Assembly: GCF_009728465.1 (NCBI RefSeq)
Contig: NZ_WOCD01000003.1
Span: 62,001 to 126,000 of the forward strand
Length of the DNA stretch: 64,000 nucleotides
Direction of reading: 5' to 3'
Source: Psychrosphaera haliotis
Lineage (GTDB): Bacteria > Pseudomonadota > Gammaproteobacteria > Enterobacterales > Alteromonadaceae
A program made the position numbers and the translations under genes. Shown here piece after piece: positions 36,400 through 46,144 of this stretch (the stretch's first letter is position 1; each line of letters starts with the position of its first letter). The notes below the pieces were generated by a model that did no database searches, was not told where the DNA came from, and saw only the letters and a program-made list of their open reading frames with translations.

Positions 36400-37587
36400 A
36401 TGCTCATGGTTAAGTTTAAAAGATTATTTACCGTAATTGCATTTTCAGTCGTGCTTAATGCCTGTCAGAGTATCGGTGAAATACCCACTTCTTTAAAAAC
36501 ACCATTACCCCCCCTAAAGATGGAGCTCAGTGAGTGGGCTAAATTACCCTTTAAAAAACAAAACATTGCTAGTCCCTACGAGTTAACGAATGCTCAAAGA
36601 CGTGATTTTTTAACCTATTTTCATCACCCACTTCAAGCAAATACTAAACCGCATAAGCGTTTATATAATTATCTTGAACAATTCGTGAGTAACTTTAGCT
36701 ATTTAAACGAAACATATTCGAGTTCAGACGCGTTAAATTCAAAGTCTGGAAATTGTATGTCTTTAGCCTTAGTGACAACGTCATTAGCTGAGTTGGCAGG
36801 CCTAGAAATAAAGTACCAAATGCTTAGTGGTGCGCCTTTGTTTTACGCTAAAGGTAAGTCTGTTTTTGTTTCCCAACATATTAGAACAAAGGTTTATGCT
36901 GTAGAGGAGCCAAAAAGCGAAGATATGATGTACTTTGGTAAGACACACCTCGTCATTGATTACTACAAAAATCAAGCTGACTTAAGCGGACATCATATAT
37001 CTAAAGCTGAGTTTATCTCTATGTACTTTTCAAACCTTGCTGCAGAGCATTATGCAAAAGGTGAATTATTGTTAGCGTATGAGCTTTCTGCAAATGCGAT
37101 GTCAATCTACCCAAACTCTCCAGAAAACATAAATACTCACAGCCTTATTATCAAAGAGCTATTTAGTATTGAAGAAGCTATTAAATTGCTGACAATAGGT
37201 TATGAGCGCCAGTTAAGCTCGCTTAATCTGATGAGTAACCTCAAACTCTTTTTAATCCGTACCGGACAAAACACGAAGGCTTTAAAGGTGAGTAATAATA
37301 TAAAAAGTATTAATGACCCTAACCCGTATCAATGGTTGAAACTTGGGAATGAACTATACGAGAAAAAGCAACTAACTAAAGCTATGTCATATTTTGAAAA
37401 AGCGAAAGAGTTAGCGCCTTACTTAGATGAGGTCTACTTAGCACAAGCGAAAGTTCAATTTAAGCTTGGTAATAAAAAACTAGCAAAAATGAATCTTATA
37501 AAAGCCATGGAAGCACCGATAAAAGTGAATGAGGTTAGTCTATATCAAGCAAAGTTATCCGCATTCACGAGTAATAGTGGGCTTTAA
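36400..37587 (+). CDS. Transglutaminase-like lipoprotein with C-terminal TPR repeats
   Basis: Exported lipoprotein of 395 residues. The signal peptide ends with lipobox VVLNAC (about Cys22). Residues 90-200 look like a transglutaminase-like domain: the cysteine in SKSGNCMSLALVTTSLAELA and the His-x-x-x-Asp in KTHLVIDYY fit the Cys-His-Asp triad. Residues about 205-390 form TPR-like helices (PYQWLKLGNELYEKKQLTKA). It is probably an outer-membrane or periplasmic lipoprotein acting on or scaffolding envelope proteins; the real activity is unknown. A strong hairpin sequesters its ribosome binding site. Convergent with the DUF2892 gene. Confidence 0.75.
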   Translation: MLMVKFKRLFTVIAFSVVLNACQSIGEIPTSLKTPLPPLKMELSEWAKLPFKKQNIASPYELTNAQRRDFLTYFHHPLQANTKPHKRLYNYLEQFVSNFSYLNETYSSSDALNSKSGNCMSLALVTTSLAELAGLEIKYQMLSGAPLFYAKGKSVFVSQHIRTKVYAVEEPKSEDMMYFGKTHLVIDYYKNQADLSGHHISKAEFISMYFSNLAAEHYAKGELLLAYELSANAMSIYPNSPENINTHSLIIKELFSIEEAIKLLTIGYERQLSSLNLMSNLKLFLIRTGQNTKALKVSNNIKSINDPNPYQWLKLGNELYEKKQLTKAMSYFEKAKELAPYLDEVYLAQAKVQFKLGNKKLAKMNLIKAMEAPIKVNEVSLYQAKLSAFTSNSGL

Positions 37588-37614
37588 GTAATTAAAGCTT
37601 GCAGCTCAGAAAGT

Positions 37615-37827
37615 TTATTTCTCTGTCGCTAATTGCTTTTCCGTTTTTATGCCTAGCTTCTGCAAAACCATTGCAGCTGGGCAAAAGCCGGTAAAGCTTT
37701 GCTGGAATAAATTGGCCCCGACAAACACAGTAAACCACACAAAATTAGGGTGCACATAAACAGTTAAAACGACAGATAGTAAAACCATAAACCCGGCAAA
37801 AGCTGCCACCGCTCTTTCTAAAGACAT
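37615..37827 (-). CDS. DUF2892 (YgaP-type transmembrane) protein
   Basis: A 70-residue inner-membrane protein. Two hydrophobic helices (AVAAFAGFMVLLSVVLTVYV and FVWFTVFVGANLFQQSFTGF) are followed by GFCPAAMVLQKLGI, the Cys-Pro signature of the DUF2892/YgaP-TM family. In many bacteria this domain is fused to or sits next to rhodanese proteins; no rhodanese is here. It lies downstream of the beta-barrel gene, separated by a short AAATT repeat. Confidence 0.85.
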   Translation of the reverse strand: MSLERAVAAFAGFMVLLSVVLTVYVHPNFVWFTVFVGANLFQQSFTGFCPAAMVLQKLGIKTEKQLATEK

Positions 37828-37850
37828 GATATTTCCTCACTCATTAAATC

Positions 37851-37870
37851 AAATTAAATTAAATTAAATT
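37851..37870. repeat. AAATT tandem repeat, 4 copies
   Basis: Four copies of AAATT just upstream of the DUF2892 start codon (minus strand) and touching the stop of the beta-barrel gene. AT-rich and possibly promoter-related. Confidence 0.7.
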
Positions 37871-39243
37871 AAAAATATTTTCGTATAGTTAGATATGCGT
37901 TTGATGCATCTTCAAACTGACCAAAAAACGTTGTTTTCTGTTTACCCCAGAAGTAATTTATTCCCCCAGTCAGTTGCCAATTCTCTATTGGTTGATAAGA
38001 CACTTTGACTCTGCTGTAACCATCACTCTCTGAAGGTGAATAAAAGGTAAACCATTGCAAACTCAATGTATCTTGCATCAATCGATAATAAAGCTGGGCT
38101 GTCCATAACGTTCTGGCTTGCTTATCTGTGGAAGAATAAGATAACGCAGGATCAAATTCATTTTGACGCTCTAATTGAAATTGAATCGAACCCGTTAGAT
38201 TAGCCACTAATTCCTGCTGGTAACCAATTAACAACTTTGATTCACGATTTGGTATCAAAGGATTACGACCCTTGCTATCTGCAGAGTTATGTTGAGCAAC
38301 TTCAAGGTTAAACAAACCCGAAAACATTGGGGTCATCATGCTGGCCCCAATGACATTGAGCTTTGTGAAAGTAGGCTGAAAATCAGAGGTTAAGCTATTT
38401 GGGGACTTATCAAAGCCTTTATAACCATATAAAGCGAACTCTATAGCGTCATATTGCTTTTTAAGCCTTAAAGCGTACTCTGCGCCATTTGGGGTGTTTT
38501 TATCGCTCACATCAAAACCAGGGGCTATATTCATTCCACCATTTAGCTGCCCTGCTATTGGGTTATAAAACGAAAATACATCTCCATTAATATATTGATC
38601 TGATACAAATTTTGGCGTGATTACCAAGTCTACATTTGCAAAGTTATAATAACCTGAAGCTTTTACTGCGAGTTGCGGCGCCTTTAGGTACTCATCGTCT
38701 CGACCTGCAAAAAAACTCTGCCAGTCCTTTGCAAACATATCATTGAGAAACAAGTAATCGCCTGTTTCCCCAAGTTAAAATTTGCTGACCGGCTTTTATA
38801 TCCCAATGATCACTTACTTTGCCCTGCCAATTTAATTCTCTAATTTGACCACGCCATTTTGACTGAACGCCATCGTAAAAAACTTGGCCTCTTAATTTAA
38901 TGGTTGAAGCATTAAGTTTATAGTCACCCTGAGCCTGAATTCGAATATCATTTAAAGTAGTACTCGTCTTTAAAGCTGAATCGTCACTCAATCTTTTACC
39001 TAAGGCAACCTCAATAAAAGTCGCTAAATTACTCCAGCTGGTTTTCGCTTTTTCTGTCCATGGATCATCGCCCCAACTATCATCGCTCGCTTTATCATCG
39101 CCCCAATTGTTATCAGGCCAATCGGTATTAGTTGAAGCAAAGGCACTGGCAGTAAATAGAATACCTACGCAACTTATACTTTTAAGCAAAGCCAAAATAG
39201 TTTTCTTAGATAACAAGTTAGAAAATAAGCTGTTAACTTTCAT
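37869..39243 (-). pseudogene. DUF1302-like outer-membrane beta-barrel protein, frameshifted
   Basis: Export-linked beta-barrel protein of about 457 residues once the frame is repaired. A signal peptide (LFTASAFA) is followed by an acidic, Trp-rich stretch with two WGDD motifs. Beta-strand-rich sequence follows, and the C-terminus ends in YF as outer-membrane barrels do. The frame ends early at TWGNRRLLVSQ, whereas the neighbouring frame gives TWGTGDYLFLNDMFAKDWQS, the expected family motif. Removing one A from the AAA at 38765-38767 (TTT on +) joins them. It is the last gene of a coupled three-gene cluster with a LolA-like protein and an MMPL-type exporter. Confidence 0.82.
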
Positions 39244-39258
39244 ATGATTTTTCTAACC

Positions 39259-40074
39259 CTATCTGCGTAACCATTCAATAGGCGGGGTTCTTAAACTACG
39301 CTCAGTAAATATGCTGTCTGGCAAACCAATGTCGTAACTAATATTACGAAACTCCATTAACGTATAACCACCTGTTTTCAAGTCAGATATTTTTGATTTA
39401 GTCACAGTGACATAACCCGAAATATTTTCAGTTTCTAAGGTTTCAACCTTTCGGTATAAAGTATTAGAGGCATCATAAAACTCGATCACCATTGGTAGAT
39501 ATGAGCTTTTATCAATTTGTATTATGTAATACGAAAACTCAACGTCGTTTGCTACTTTAGGCGTTGCTTTTAAAATGTATCTTTGTTCGGTTTGCTCCAA
39601 GAGCTCAAAACTATCAACTTTGGTAGAACGCCCTGAAACATCTTCATAAAAAAAGTGAGAGCCCACAAATGAGGTTCGTTTATCGCCTGCTGAAATTCTT
39701 TTCACCAAATCTAAGCCTGGTAAATATAACCAACGGTCATCATCTGTTGATACATCGTTGTGTTTTTCAACACGAAACACCATGCCACTAACGTCTGCCG
39801 GACGAGAGAAAAACACTAGCATTTTCTGATCGCCACCGTCCTCAACGTCTTTGCGTAAGATAGTAAACTGTCTTACTTGTCTGCGCTCTTGTTCATCAAT
39901 GATCATCATTCGAGCTTGTGTTTTGCCATCTTTACCAGCGTAGTATGCCGCTAACTCTGCTTTAGAAATTATCTGTTCAGCCGTTACTTCAGTTGCCGAT
40001 TGCACTGAGCCGCTTGCTAAGATTGCTGCTACTAGCGCAACAGGTGTTGTAATACTTTTTAATAAATTAGTCAT
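39259..40074 (-). CDS. LolA-like outer-membrane lipoprotein-sorting protein
   Basis: Periplasmic protein of 271 residues with a signal peptide (about residues 1-26). It belongs to the LolA/LolB-like half-barrel family often encoded beside MMPL/RND exporters. Family-type motifs are MLVFFSRPADVSGMVFRVEK, DDRWLYLPGLDLVKRISAGD, KRTSFVGSHFFYEDVSGR and the C-terminal YTLMEFRNISYDIGLPDSIF. It likely carries a lipidic cargo between the exporter and the outer-membrane barrel encoded downstream. The start codon overlaps the exporter stop by 8 nt. Confidence 0.87.
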   Translation of the reverse strand: MTNLLKSITTPVALVAAILASGSVQSATEVTAEQIISKAELAAYYAGKDGKTQARMMIIDEQERRQVRQFTILRKDVEDGGDQKMLVFFSRPADVSGMVFRVEKHNDVSTDDDRWLYLPGLDLVKRISAGDKRTSFVGSHFFYEDVSGRSTKVDSFELLEQTEQRYILKATPKVANDVEFSYYIIQIDKSSYLPMVIEFYDASNTLYRKVETLETENISGYVTVTKSKISDLKTGGYTLMEFRNISYDIGLPDSIFTERSLRTPPIEWLRR

Positions 40075-42621
40075 GTTTACCTCGCTTTATAATAGTCAGT
40101 ACTGCCGGTAATAAAATTAATGTAACTAACGCTGAAATTGCCATAATACTCGCTAAAAACACGCCAACGGTTACGTAAGGAACTAAAGGTGCAAATAACA
40201 ATGGCGTAAAACCAAGAGCTACTACAGACGCATTTTTTGTTATCGCATTAGCTGGCTCGCCAAACATAATATTCATTGTTTGTTTAATTGAACCCGTTTC
40301 TTTTAGTGCGCTTCTAGCGCGTTCCAAAAAGTGAATCGCAAAGTCCACAGATAACCCTAGGGTCAGTGCAGACAGCACGGCAATGGGCATATCGTAATCT
40401 TTACCAATCCAACCAATAAGACCATAAATAAAGGTAATCGTGATTGTCAGCGGTAACATGGCTAACAAACCATAAACAAAAGACCTAAACAGCAGAACCA
40501 TCATAATAAATACGATAACAAAGGCACTCATAAGACTGTCTAACATGCCAGTTACCATTTGCTCCTGCCAAGCAACATTCAAATAGGCTTTACCGGCCCA
40601 TCCTGTAGAAATGTTTTCTGGTAATGGATTTTTTTAATATATTGTTCAACGGATTCTATAACCGAGGACATATGCTGGTTGTCGCCGCTGGTTAACTGTA
40701 ACCAAACCAAACTTTTTCTATAGTCTGGTGTTACAAAGTGCCATAAGTCTCCCGGTCGATGTGACGATTGGTACTGAATTAAGGTTTGAGCAACACCATT
40801 TGCAGAGTCTGGCAATTGGTAATCGACAAATTCACCACTTCGTAACTCTCGGTTCACTACTTTTACAATATCCGCCAATGAGTTCGACTTACCCACTAAA
40901 CCAGTTGTTGCCAAATAGTTTTGTAAATTCTCTATGTAAGTTAATACTTCAGGTGATGTGAATCGCTTTGATTTTTGCTGGGCAATTTCAATTGATTTAA
41001 GTTTAGACTCCAACCAAGTAATGGCTGGTTTATCAGACACTTCAAATAACACATCTTCAATTTCATAAACCAGTGTATTTAATTGGTTTGCTACAGTTTT
41101 ATCGTTTGATAAAGAGACTTGCAGTTGACTCGCATGCCACTCAATTAAACTGGCAGGAATTTCACTACCTTCCAACAAGGTTTTAACAGAAGGCAGCACC
41201 GACTCGTCTTGCAATACAAAGTAAGCGTCATAAGTTCCTGCAAACTGTTGGTTTAATTCTTTGTCGGCAACGCGAATTGGATGATCTTCTTTGAACCAAC
41301 GTACAGGATTGTCATTAATTTGAATTTTAGTAACACCAATAGCAGACCAAATAAAAATTAGACCGAAAATGACTATGTACAAGACTTGGCGTTTTTTCGC
41401 AATCTTTCCAATAACATTAACAAACGCAGCTAGACCACTTTTTTGCTCTAAACTTTGTTGATGGGAGTCTTGCAACTGTTTTAACGACTTATCGCTAAGA
41501 CGACTAATGTATGCTGGTACAAATAATATGGTGGTCACAAACGCTAAAATAATACCAAACCCGATAAACGCACCAAATATTTGCACTGGTGGGATTGGTG
41601 TTAGCATAAGTGATAAAAAGCCAATCGTAGATGTCACTGAAGTAAATAACATAGGTGTAAATAATTCACCAACCACGGTCTTAATAACGGATTTTTTGTC
41701 TTGCCCTTCTTTATAACGGTCTGCAAATTCCGACATTATATGAACCGAATCAACCACGGCTATCGGCATTAAAAAAATCGCAATCATAGAAGACATGATA
41801 TGAACCGTATAACCTAAACCAATCAACAAACCCATAGTTACGATTACGGTTGTCATTGCCACAATCATGGCTGCAGAAATAAATTTTACATTTTTAAACA
41901 GAATAAATAATAGGATAAAGATAGCTAAACCAGCTAGCGGTGCAGATATACCCATTTGGACAAACATTTCATAACCAAAGCGGTCTTCTGCAACGGGTAA
42001 ACCGGTTATATGCCAATCAGCTGATGACGAAAATGAATCAATCGACGTTTGAATTTCTTGGGCGATTAAATAGCTTTTGTTTTTATCTTCAAGTGGGACA
42101 TATATCGCCACTGCATTACCATTTTCAGAGGCTAAGGTATTGTTTAATAGTGGTAACTTCTTTATCTTTTCTAAAACAGCACTTGCATTCTTTTGGTTCT
42201 CAGGCGCTTGCTTCATCAACCATTCAAATCGAATTGCGTTTGAACCAAATTCCGTTTGCTCCTGAGTTACATTATCCACTACAGAAACCGACATAACGTC
42301 TTTTTCAATAACACCCTCAATACTTAAAATGTGTTTTGTTAACTGCTCTATTTCTTTTAGTACTGTGGGTGTAAACACACCAAATTGATCAGTTTGAACT
42401 GCACCAACAACGATAGAGTCGTGCATTAAAAAGTCGGATTTTGTTTGGTTATGAAAAACGCGCGCGGCATTATCAGCCGGTAACATGTTTTCTGGATCAG
42501 TATCAATTTGAATTGATGGCATAAAAGCCAAGGCAACTATTACCATAATGATCATTACCGCATATATCTTTTTAGCGTGATCAAGGCTCAGTTGTATTGA
42601 TGAATTTATTAGCCTATTCAT
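40067..42621 (-). pseudogene. MMPL/RND-superfamily exporter, frameshifted
   Basis: Inner-membrane exporter of about 850 residues with two MMPL-type six-helix bundles and periplasmic loops (ADNAARVFHNQTKSDFLMHD). TM-bundle motifs include PIAVVDSVHIMSEFADRYKE and, in the second half, LTLGLSVDFAIHFLERARSA. The frame ends early at YQKTFLQDGPVKPI. The neighbouring frame reads PLPENISTGWAGKAYLNVAW and continues to the natural end. Adding one A to the seven-A run (TTTTTTT on +, 40629-40635) joins the two, and the total length is one base short of a multiple of three. It heads the operon with the LolA-like protein and beta-barrel gene, probably exporting a lipid or hopanoid-like molecule. Confidence 0.83.
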
Positions 42622-42742
42622 GTAAGTCTTCTTAGTTGATTAACTATATATACCGACATTATATATTAGTAATTTCTAATACATAATAGCCTAACTAGAA
42701 TTAATATAACCAAACAGATACTTGCATATTCCTTTTAGGTAT

Positions 42743-42771
42743 AAAAAAAAGGGCCAGTAAATACTGACCCT
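42743..42771 (-). terminator. Terminator of the amidohydrolase operon
   Basis: On the minus strand AGGGTCAGT-attt-ACTGGCCCT (one G-U pair) followed by eight T residues, 27 nt past the stop codon at 42798. Confidence 0.88.
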
Positions 42772-42797
42772 TCGCGTTTATCAAATTAACCTATGGT

Positions 42798-44039
42798 CTA
42801 TTTTATATAACCACGAGGTTTGTTTTCTTTTGAAGTATAACGATCACGTAACTTATCTTGGCGAGACTCTGTCGTCACTTGTTCACCGTCAATCCAAATG
42901 TTTTCAACTCTTGAACTGATTTCAAACGGGTCACCACTCCAAAGTACTAAGTTTGCTGGTTGTCCTTCGGCCACTACGCCACCAGGAATACCGAACACTT
43001 CCGCTACATTTTTAGTTACCGCTTTTAGTGCGCCATCACGACTTAAGCCGTTCGCTATTGCAACACCAGCATCCGTTCTAAGGTTATAACTTATGTGGGT
43101 GTCAGGTTGAGTAAGAATAAGCTTAACACCTGCTTGCTCTAAAATAGCCGCATTTTCTAGTGATGCATTTAAAGAGTCAAAGCTACCAGGTAGGTTTGAT
43201 AAGCTCTCCATGATCACAGGAACACCCGCTTCTGCAATTTGCTCTTTAACGCGCACTGCGTCTTTAGCTCCAGATAAAACAAGGTTTAAACCAAACTTCT
43301 CTTTGAGTTTTAACAAATGAAGAATGTCAGTTGCTCGTTCAACATCAGCAATAAGAGGCTTTGACCCGTCTAATAAAGAAGACAATATTTTCTCTTCTTT
43401 ACTTGGCTCTTTTTTATCGCTCTCTTCTTTTTTGTCTGACTTTTTCGCTTTTTCAGCTTTGTCTAAGTGAGCTTGCAGCTCTTCTTCTAAGCTAACTAAG
43501 CTAGATGCTCGTGAACCACGACGCTCTGAACCAAAGTAAGCCAATGTAGCGACATTTGACGCAACAACACTGTCATATTCACCAGACAAATCAGCAACAA
43601 ATATTTGACCTGCCCAAATGCCCTCGCTACCACGAGGTGCAACTAAGCTATGAGTAATACCGCCTTTACGAGTAAAAGGAATTACGGCACTGTTTGGGTT
43701 AAAGGCAATTGAAGGTTCAAATGTAATCCCACCCTTTTTAGCGCCCATATCACGTGATGCAGATACTGCATCTACTTCAACTAGGCCTAATTGGTTCATA
43801 GATGAAATAAAGCCCGCCGTTAAAATACGACCTTGGCCATCTACAGTAGAATCTACGTTTAATTCTGCAGGGTTAATCGAAACAATTTTTCCATCTTCTA
43901 TAACTACGCTAGCGCCGGTTAGAACACCCTGTTCAGTGCCGGTATAAACTGTTGTATTTGTGATCGCTACGGTATCAGCCAAACTAGCAAAGCTAGTAGC
44001 TAGGGCAGCGAAAACCAATGAGAGTTTTAAAATTTTCAT
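42798..44039 (-). CDS. Secreted amidohydrolase-like protein lacking the HxH metal motif
   Basis: Periplasmic protein of 413 residues with a clear signal peptide (LVFAALATSFASLA). The overall fold is that of imidazolonepropionase-related amidohydrolases: an N-terminal beta-sandwich (TVYTGTEQGVLTGASVVIED) and the C-terminal return (NVAEVFGIPGGVVAEGQPAN then LVLWSGDPFE). Where the family has G-x-[IL]-D-x-H-x-H it reads TAGFISSMNQLG, so the first metal ligands are absent. A Lys/Glu-rich insertion lies at about 195-220. It follows a paired paralogue by 10 nt and may form a heteromer with it. Probably non-catalytic or with a different mechanism. Confidence 0.85.
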   Translation of the reverse strand: MKILKLSLVFAALATSFASLADTVAITNTTVYTGTEQGVLTGASVVIEDGKIVSINPAELNVDSTVDGQGRILTAGFISSMNQLGLVEVDAVSASRDMGAKKGGITFEPSIAFNPNSAVIPFTRKGGITHSLVAPRGSEGIWAGQIFVADLSGEYDSVVASNVATLAYFGSERRGSRASSLVSLEEELQAHLDKAEKAKKSDKKEESDKKEPSKEEKILSSLLDGSKPLIADVERATDILHLLKLKEKFGLNLVLSGAKDAVRVKEQIAEAGVPVIMESLSNLPGSFDSLNASLENAAILEQAGVKLILTQPDTHISYNLRTDAGVAIANGLSRDGALKAVTKNVAEVFGIPGGVVAEGQPANLVLWSGDPFEISSRVENIWIDGEQVTTESRQDKLRDRYTSKENKPRGYIK

Positions 44040-44049
44040 GTTTTTCTCC

Positions 44050-45429
44050 TTATTGCTGACCTAGTAAAAAGTCACTTTTTGCTTTGTAAGTATCATCATT
44101 CGCATCAAACACTTTCGCACCATCTACAAAAACCTGTTCTGCGATTGCATAAGAACTAAATGGACTTTGGTTCCAAATGACAACATCACCAGCCTTACCT
44201 TTTTCTAGTGAACCGGTTTTATTCTCGATACCTAGCGACTTAGCGGCGTTATAGGTAATCCATTTGATAGCATCCGCCTCAGTGATTTCAAAGCCGTTTT
44301 CATTCGCTCTGTACATTGATTTCGCGGCTTCTTGGTTTAAGCGTTGAATTGTTGTGCCTGAATCTGAATGCACAACCGCACATGAGTTCTTAAACGAGTC
44401 AACGACTGCCACGTTCTCTAAAATCATGTCATAGGCTTCCATTTTGAAACCCCACCAGTCTGGCCACATTGCAGCACAGTTACCATTCTCAGCTAATAAA
44501 TCACCAATTTTATAGGCTTCAATTGCATGGTGGAACGTACCAGCGTGATAATTAAACTCTTTTCCAAGGTCTATCATCATAGCCATTTCTTCAGCTTTAT
44601 AGCAGTGATTGTGGATTCTAATATCACCGTCTAGTACGCCTTTAAGCGTATCTAACGTTAGGTTACGTGATGGCGCCTCAGGATTTTTACCCGCTTCATA
44701 GTCGCGGTCGTATTTTTCCCATGCTCTTTTATATTCAGCAGCATCAGCCCAAGCTTGTCTGTAACCAGCCATGTTACCCATTCTGGTTGAAGGCGAAATG
44801 TTTTTACTGCCATAAACACGCTTAGGGTTTTCACCACACGCCATTTTTAAACCATATGGCGCATCAGGGAATTTCATACCTTGCATAGTATGTGATGGCA
44901 CGTTTTTAAGTGTAACGCCTCTACCACCAATAAGGTTGGCCGAACCAGGCAATAACTGCAAAGTAGTAATACCACCAGCACGAGCTGCTTCAAAACCAGG
45001 ATCTTGAGGCCAAACTGAGTGTTCTGACCATACTTCAGCCGTAACTGGAGCCGTTGCTTCATTACCATCGCTGTGAGACTCAACGCTTGGTGACGGATAA
45101 ACGCCTAAATGCGAGTGTACATCAATAATGCCTGGAGTTACCCATTTACCTTTACCGTCAATTACTGTCGCACTGCCGTGCTCTAGATCTGCACCAACTG
45201 CAGAAACCTTACCATTCACCAATAGGACGTCGGCATTATCAAGTCGTTCACCTGTGCCCGTTAACACCGTTGCACCCTTTATTAAGGTCGTCATTTGTGT
45301 CATTGGTTCGTATGTACTTGGATATGGATTTGGATTTATTTCAACTTTCGGATCTTGAGCTTCAATGCCTGTACAGCCGGCAATAATAGAAGAAGCAATC
45401 AAGGTCGTACTAAATGCGAGTTTACGCAT
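44050..45429 (-). CDS. Amidohydrolase lipoprotein with intact metal motifs
   Basis: Lipoprotein amidohydrolase of 459 residues with signal peptide ending SIIAGC. The metal motif is intact, GIIDVHSHLGVYP. Later motifs include HNHCYKAEEMAMMIDLGKEF, FHHAIEAYKIGDLL and the C-terminal KGKAGDVVIWNQSPF. A periplasmic deacetylase or peptidase-like hydrolase of imidazolonepropionase-related type is the best family call; the substrate is unknown. It is upstream of, and 10 nt from, a paralogue missing the HxH motif, so the two are presumably co-produced. Confidence 0.88.
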   Translation of the reverse strand: MRKLAFSTTLIASSIIAGCTGIEAQDPKVEINPNPYPSTYEPMTQMTTLIKGATVLTGTGERLDNADVLLVNGKVSAVGADLEHGSATVIDGKGKWVTPGIIDVHSHLGVYPSPSVESHSDGNEATAPVTAEVWSEHSVWPQDPGFEAARAGGITTLQLLPGSANLIGGRGVTLKNVPSHTMQGMKFPDAPYGLKMACGENPKRVYGSKNISPSTRMGNMAGYRQAWADAAEYKRAWEKYDRDYEAGKNPEAPSRNLTLDTLKGVLDGDIRIHNHCYKAEEMAMMIDLGKEFNYHAGTFHHAIEAYKIGDLLAENGNCAAMWPDWWGFKMEAYDMILENVAVVDSFKNSCAVVHSDSGTTIQRLNQEAAKSMYRANENGFEITEADAIKWITYNAAKSLGIENKTGSLEKGKAGDVVIWNQSPFSSYAIAEQVFVDGAKVFDANDDTYKAKSDFLLGQQ

Positions 45430-45753
45430 GGCAGGTTCCTTTTATTGTTTTTATTCAAAAGTCTGATGATTTGCATAGATATAGCATAATTATCAGATTG
45501 ATGACACGAAACAACAAAAATACGATAGATCGAAGGTTTATTAAGAAGCAAAGTGTTTGTGAGCCATCTGTTTAGAGCTATTGCTAAACAATATTTAAAA
45601 TAAAGCCGCGAACAAACAGTATTGGTATTGGTATTGGTATTGGTATTGGTATTGGTATTGGTATTGGTAACGATTTTAAATTGAGAATGTTTTATGGGGA
45701 ATAACGTTTTGCTCTGTTTTTAGATAGTGGGGTTTATCTCAAAGCAAAAAAAG
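45430..45753. other. Intergenic region between amidohydrolase and tRNA-Asp array
   Basis: No gene. It contains the promoter region of the amidohydrolase operon (minus strand) and a GTATTG hexamer repeat (45619-45668). About 85 nt of AT-rich trailer from the tRNA-Asp array is also present, without a clear terminator. Confidence 0.7.
45619..45668. repeat. 6-bp tandem repeat, 8 copies
   Basis: Eight uninterrupted copies of GTATTG plus GT (50 bp), 86 nt beyond the 3' end of the last tRNA-Asp gene on the minus strand. Likely variable between strains. Confidence 0.95.
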
Positions 45754-45830
45754 TGGCGGAACGGACGAGACTCGAACTCGCGACCCCCGGCGTGACAGGC
45801 CGGTATTCTAACCAACTGAACTACCGCTCC
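45754..45830 (-). tRNA. tRNA-Asp (GTC), fourth in array
   Basis: 77 nt with encoded CCA; anticodon loop CUGUCAC gives GUC. Private flanks AAAAAAG (45747-45753) and CTTTTTT (45834-45840). Confidence 0.97.
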
Positions 45831-45851
45831 AACCTTTTTTGACATTATAGA

Positions 45852-45928
45852 TGGCGGAACGGACGAGACTCGAACTCGCGACCCCCGGCGTGACAGGCCG
45901 GTATTCTAACCAACTGAACTACCGCTCC
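45852..45928 (-). tRNA. tRNA-Asp (GTC), third in array
   Basis: Identical body. Private flanks TTATAGA (45845-45851) and TCTATAA (45931-45937). Confidence 0.97.
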
Positions 45929-45953
45929 AATCTATAACATGCTGCAAACTAAG

Positions 45954-46030
45954 TGGCGGAACGGACGAGACTCGAACTCGCGACCCCCGGCGTGACAGGC
46001 CGGTATTCTAACCAACTGAACTACCGCTCC
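45954..46030 (-). tRNA. tRNA-Asp (GTC), second in array
   Basis: Identical body. Private flanks AAACTAAG (45946-45953) and CTTAGTTT (46033-46040). Confidence 0.97.
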
Positions 46031-46067
46031 AGCTTAGTTTACATATTTAGCATTGCACAAGTGATGT

Positions 46068-46144
46068 TGGCGGAACGGACGAGACTCGAACTCGCGACCC
46101 CCGGCGTGACAGGCCGGTATTCTAACCAACTGAACTACCGCTCC
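46068..46144 (-). tRNA. tRNA-Asp (GTC), first in array
   Basis: Identical body. Private flanks ACAAGTGAT (46057-46065) and ATCACTTGT (46152-46160). Confidence 0.97.
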
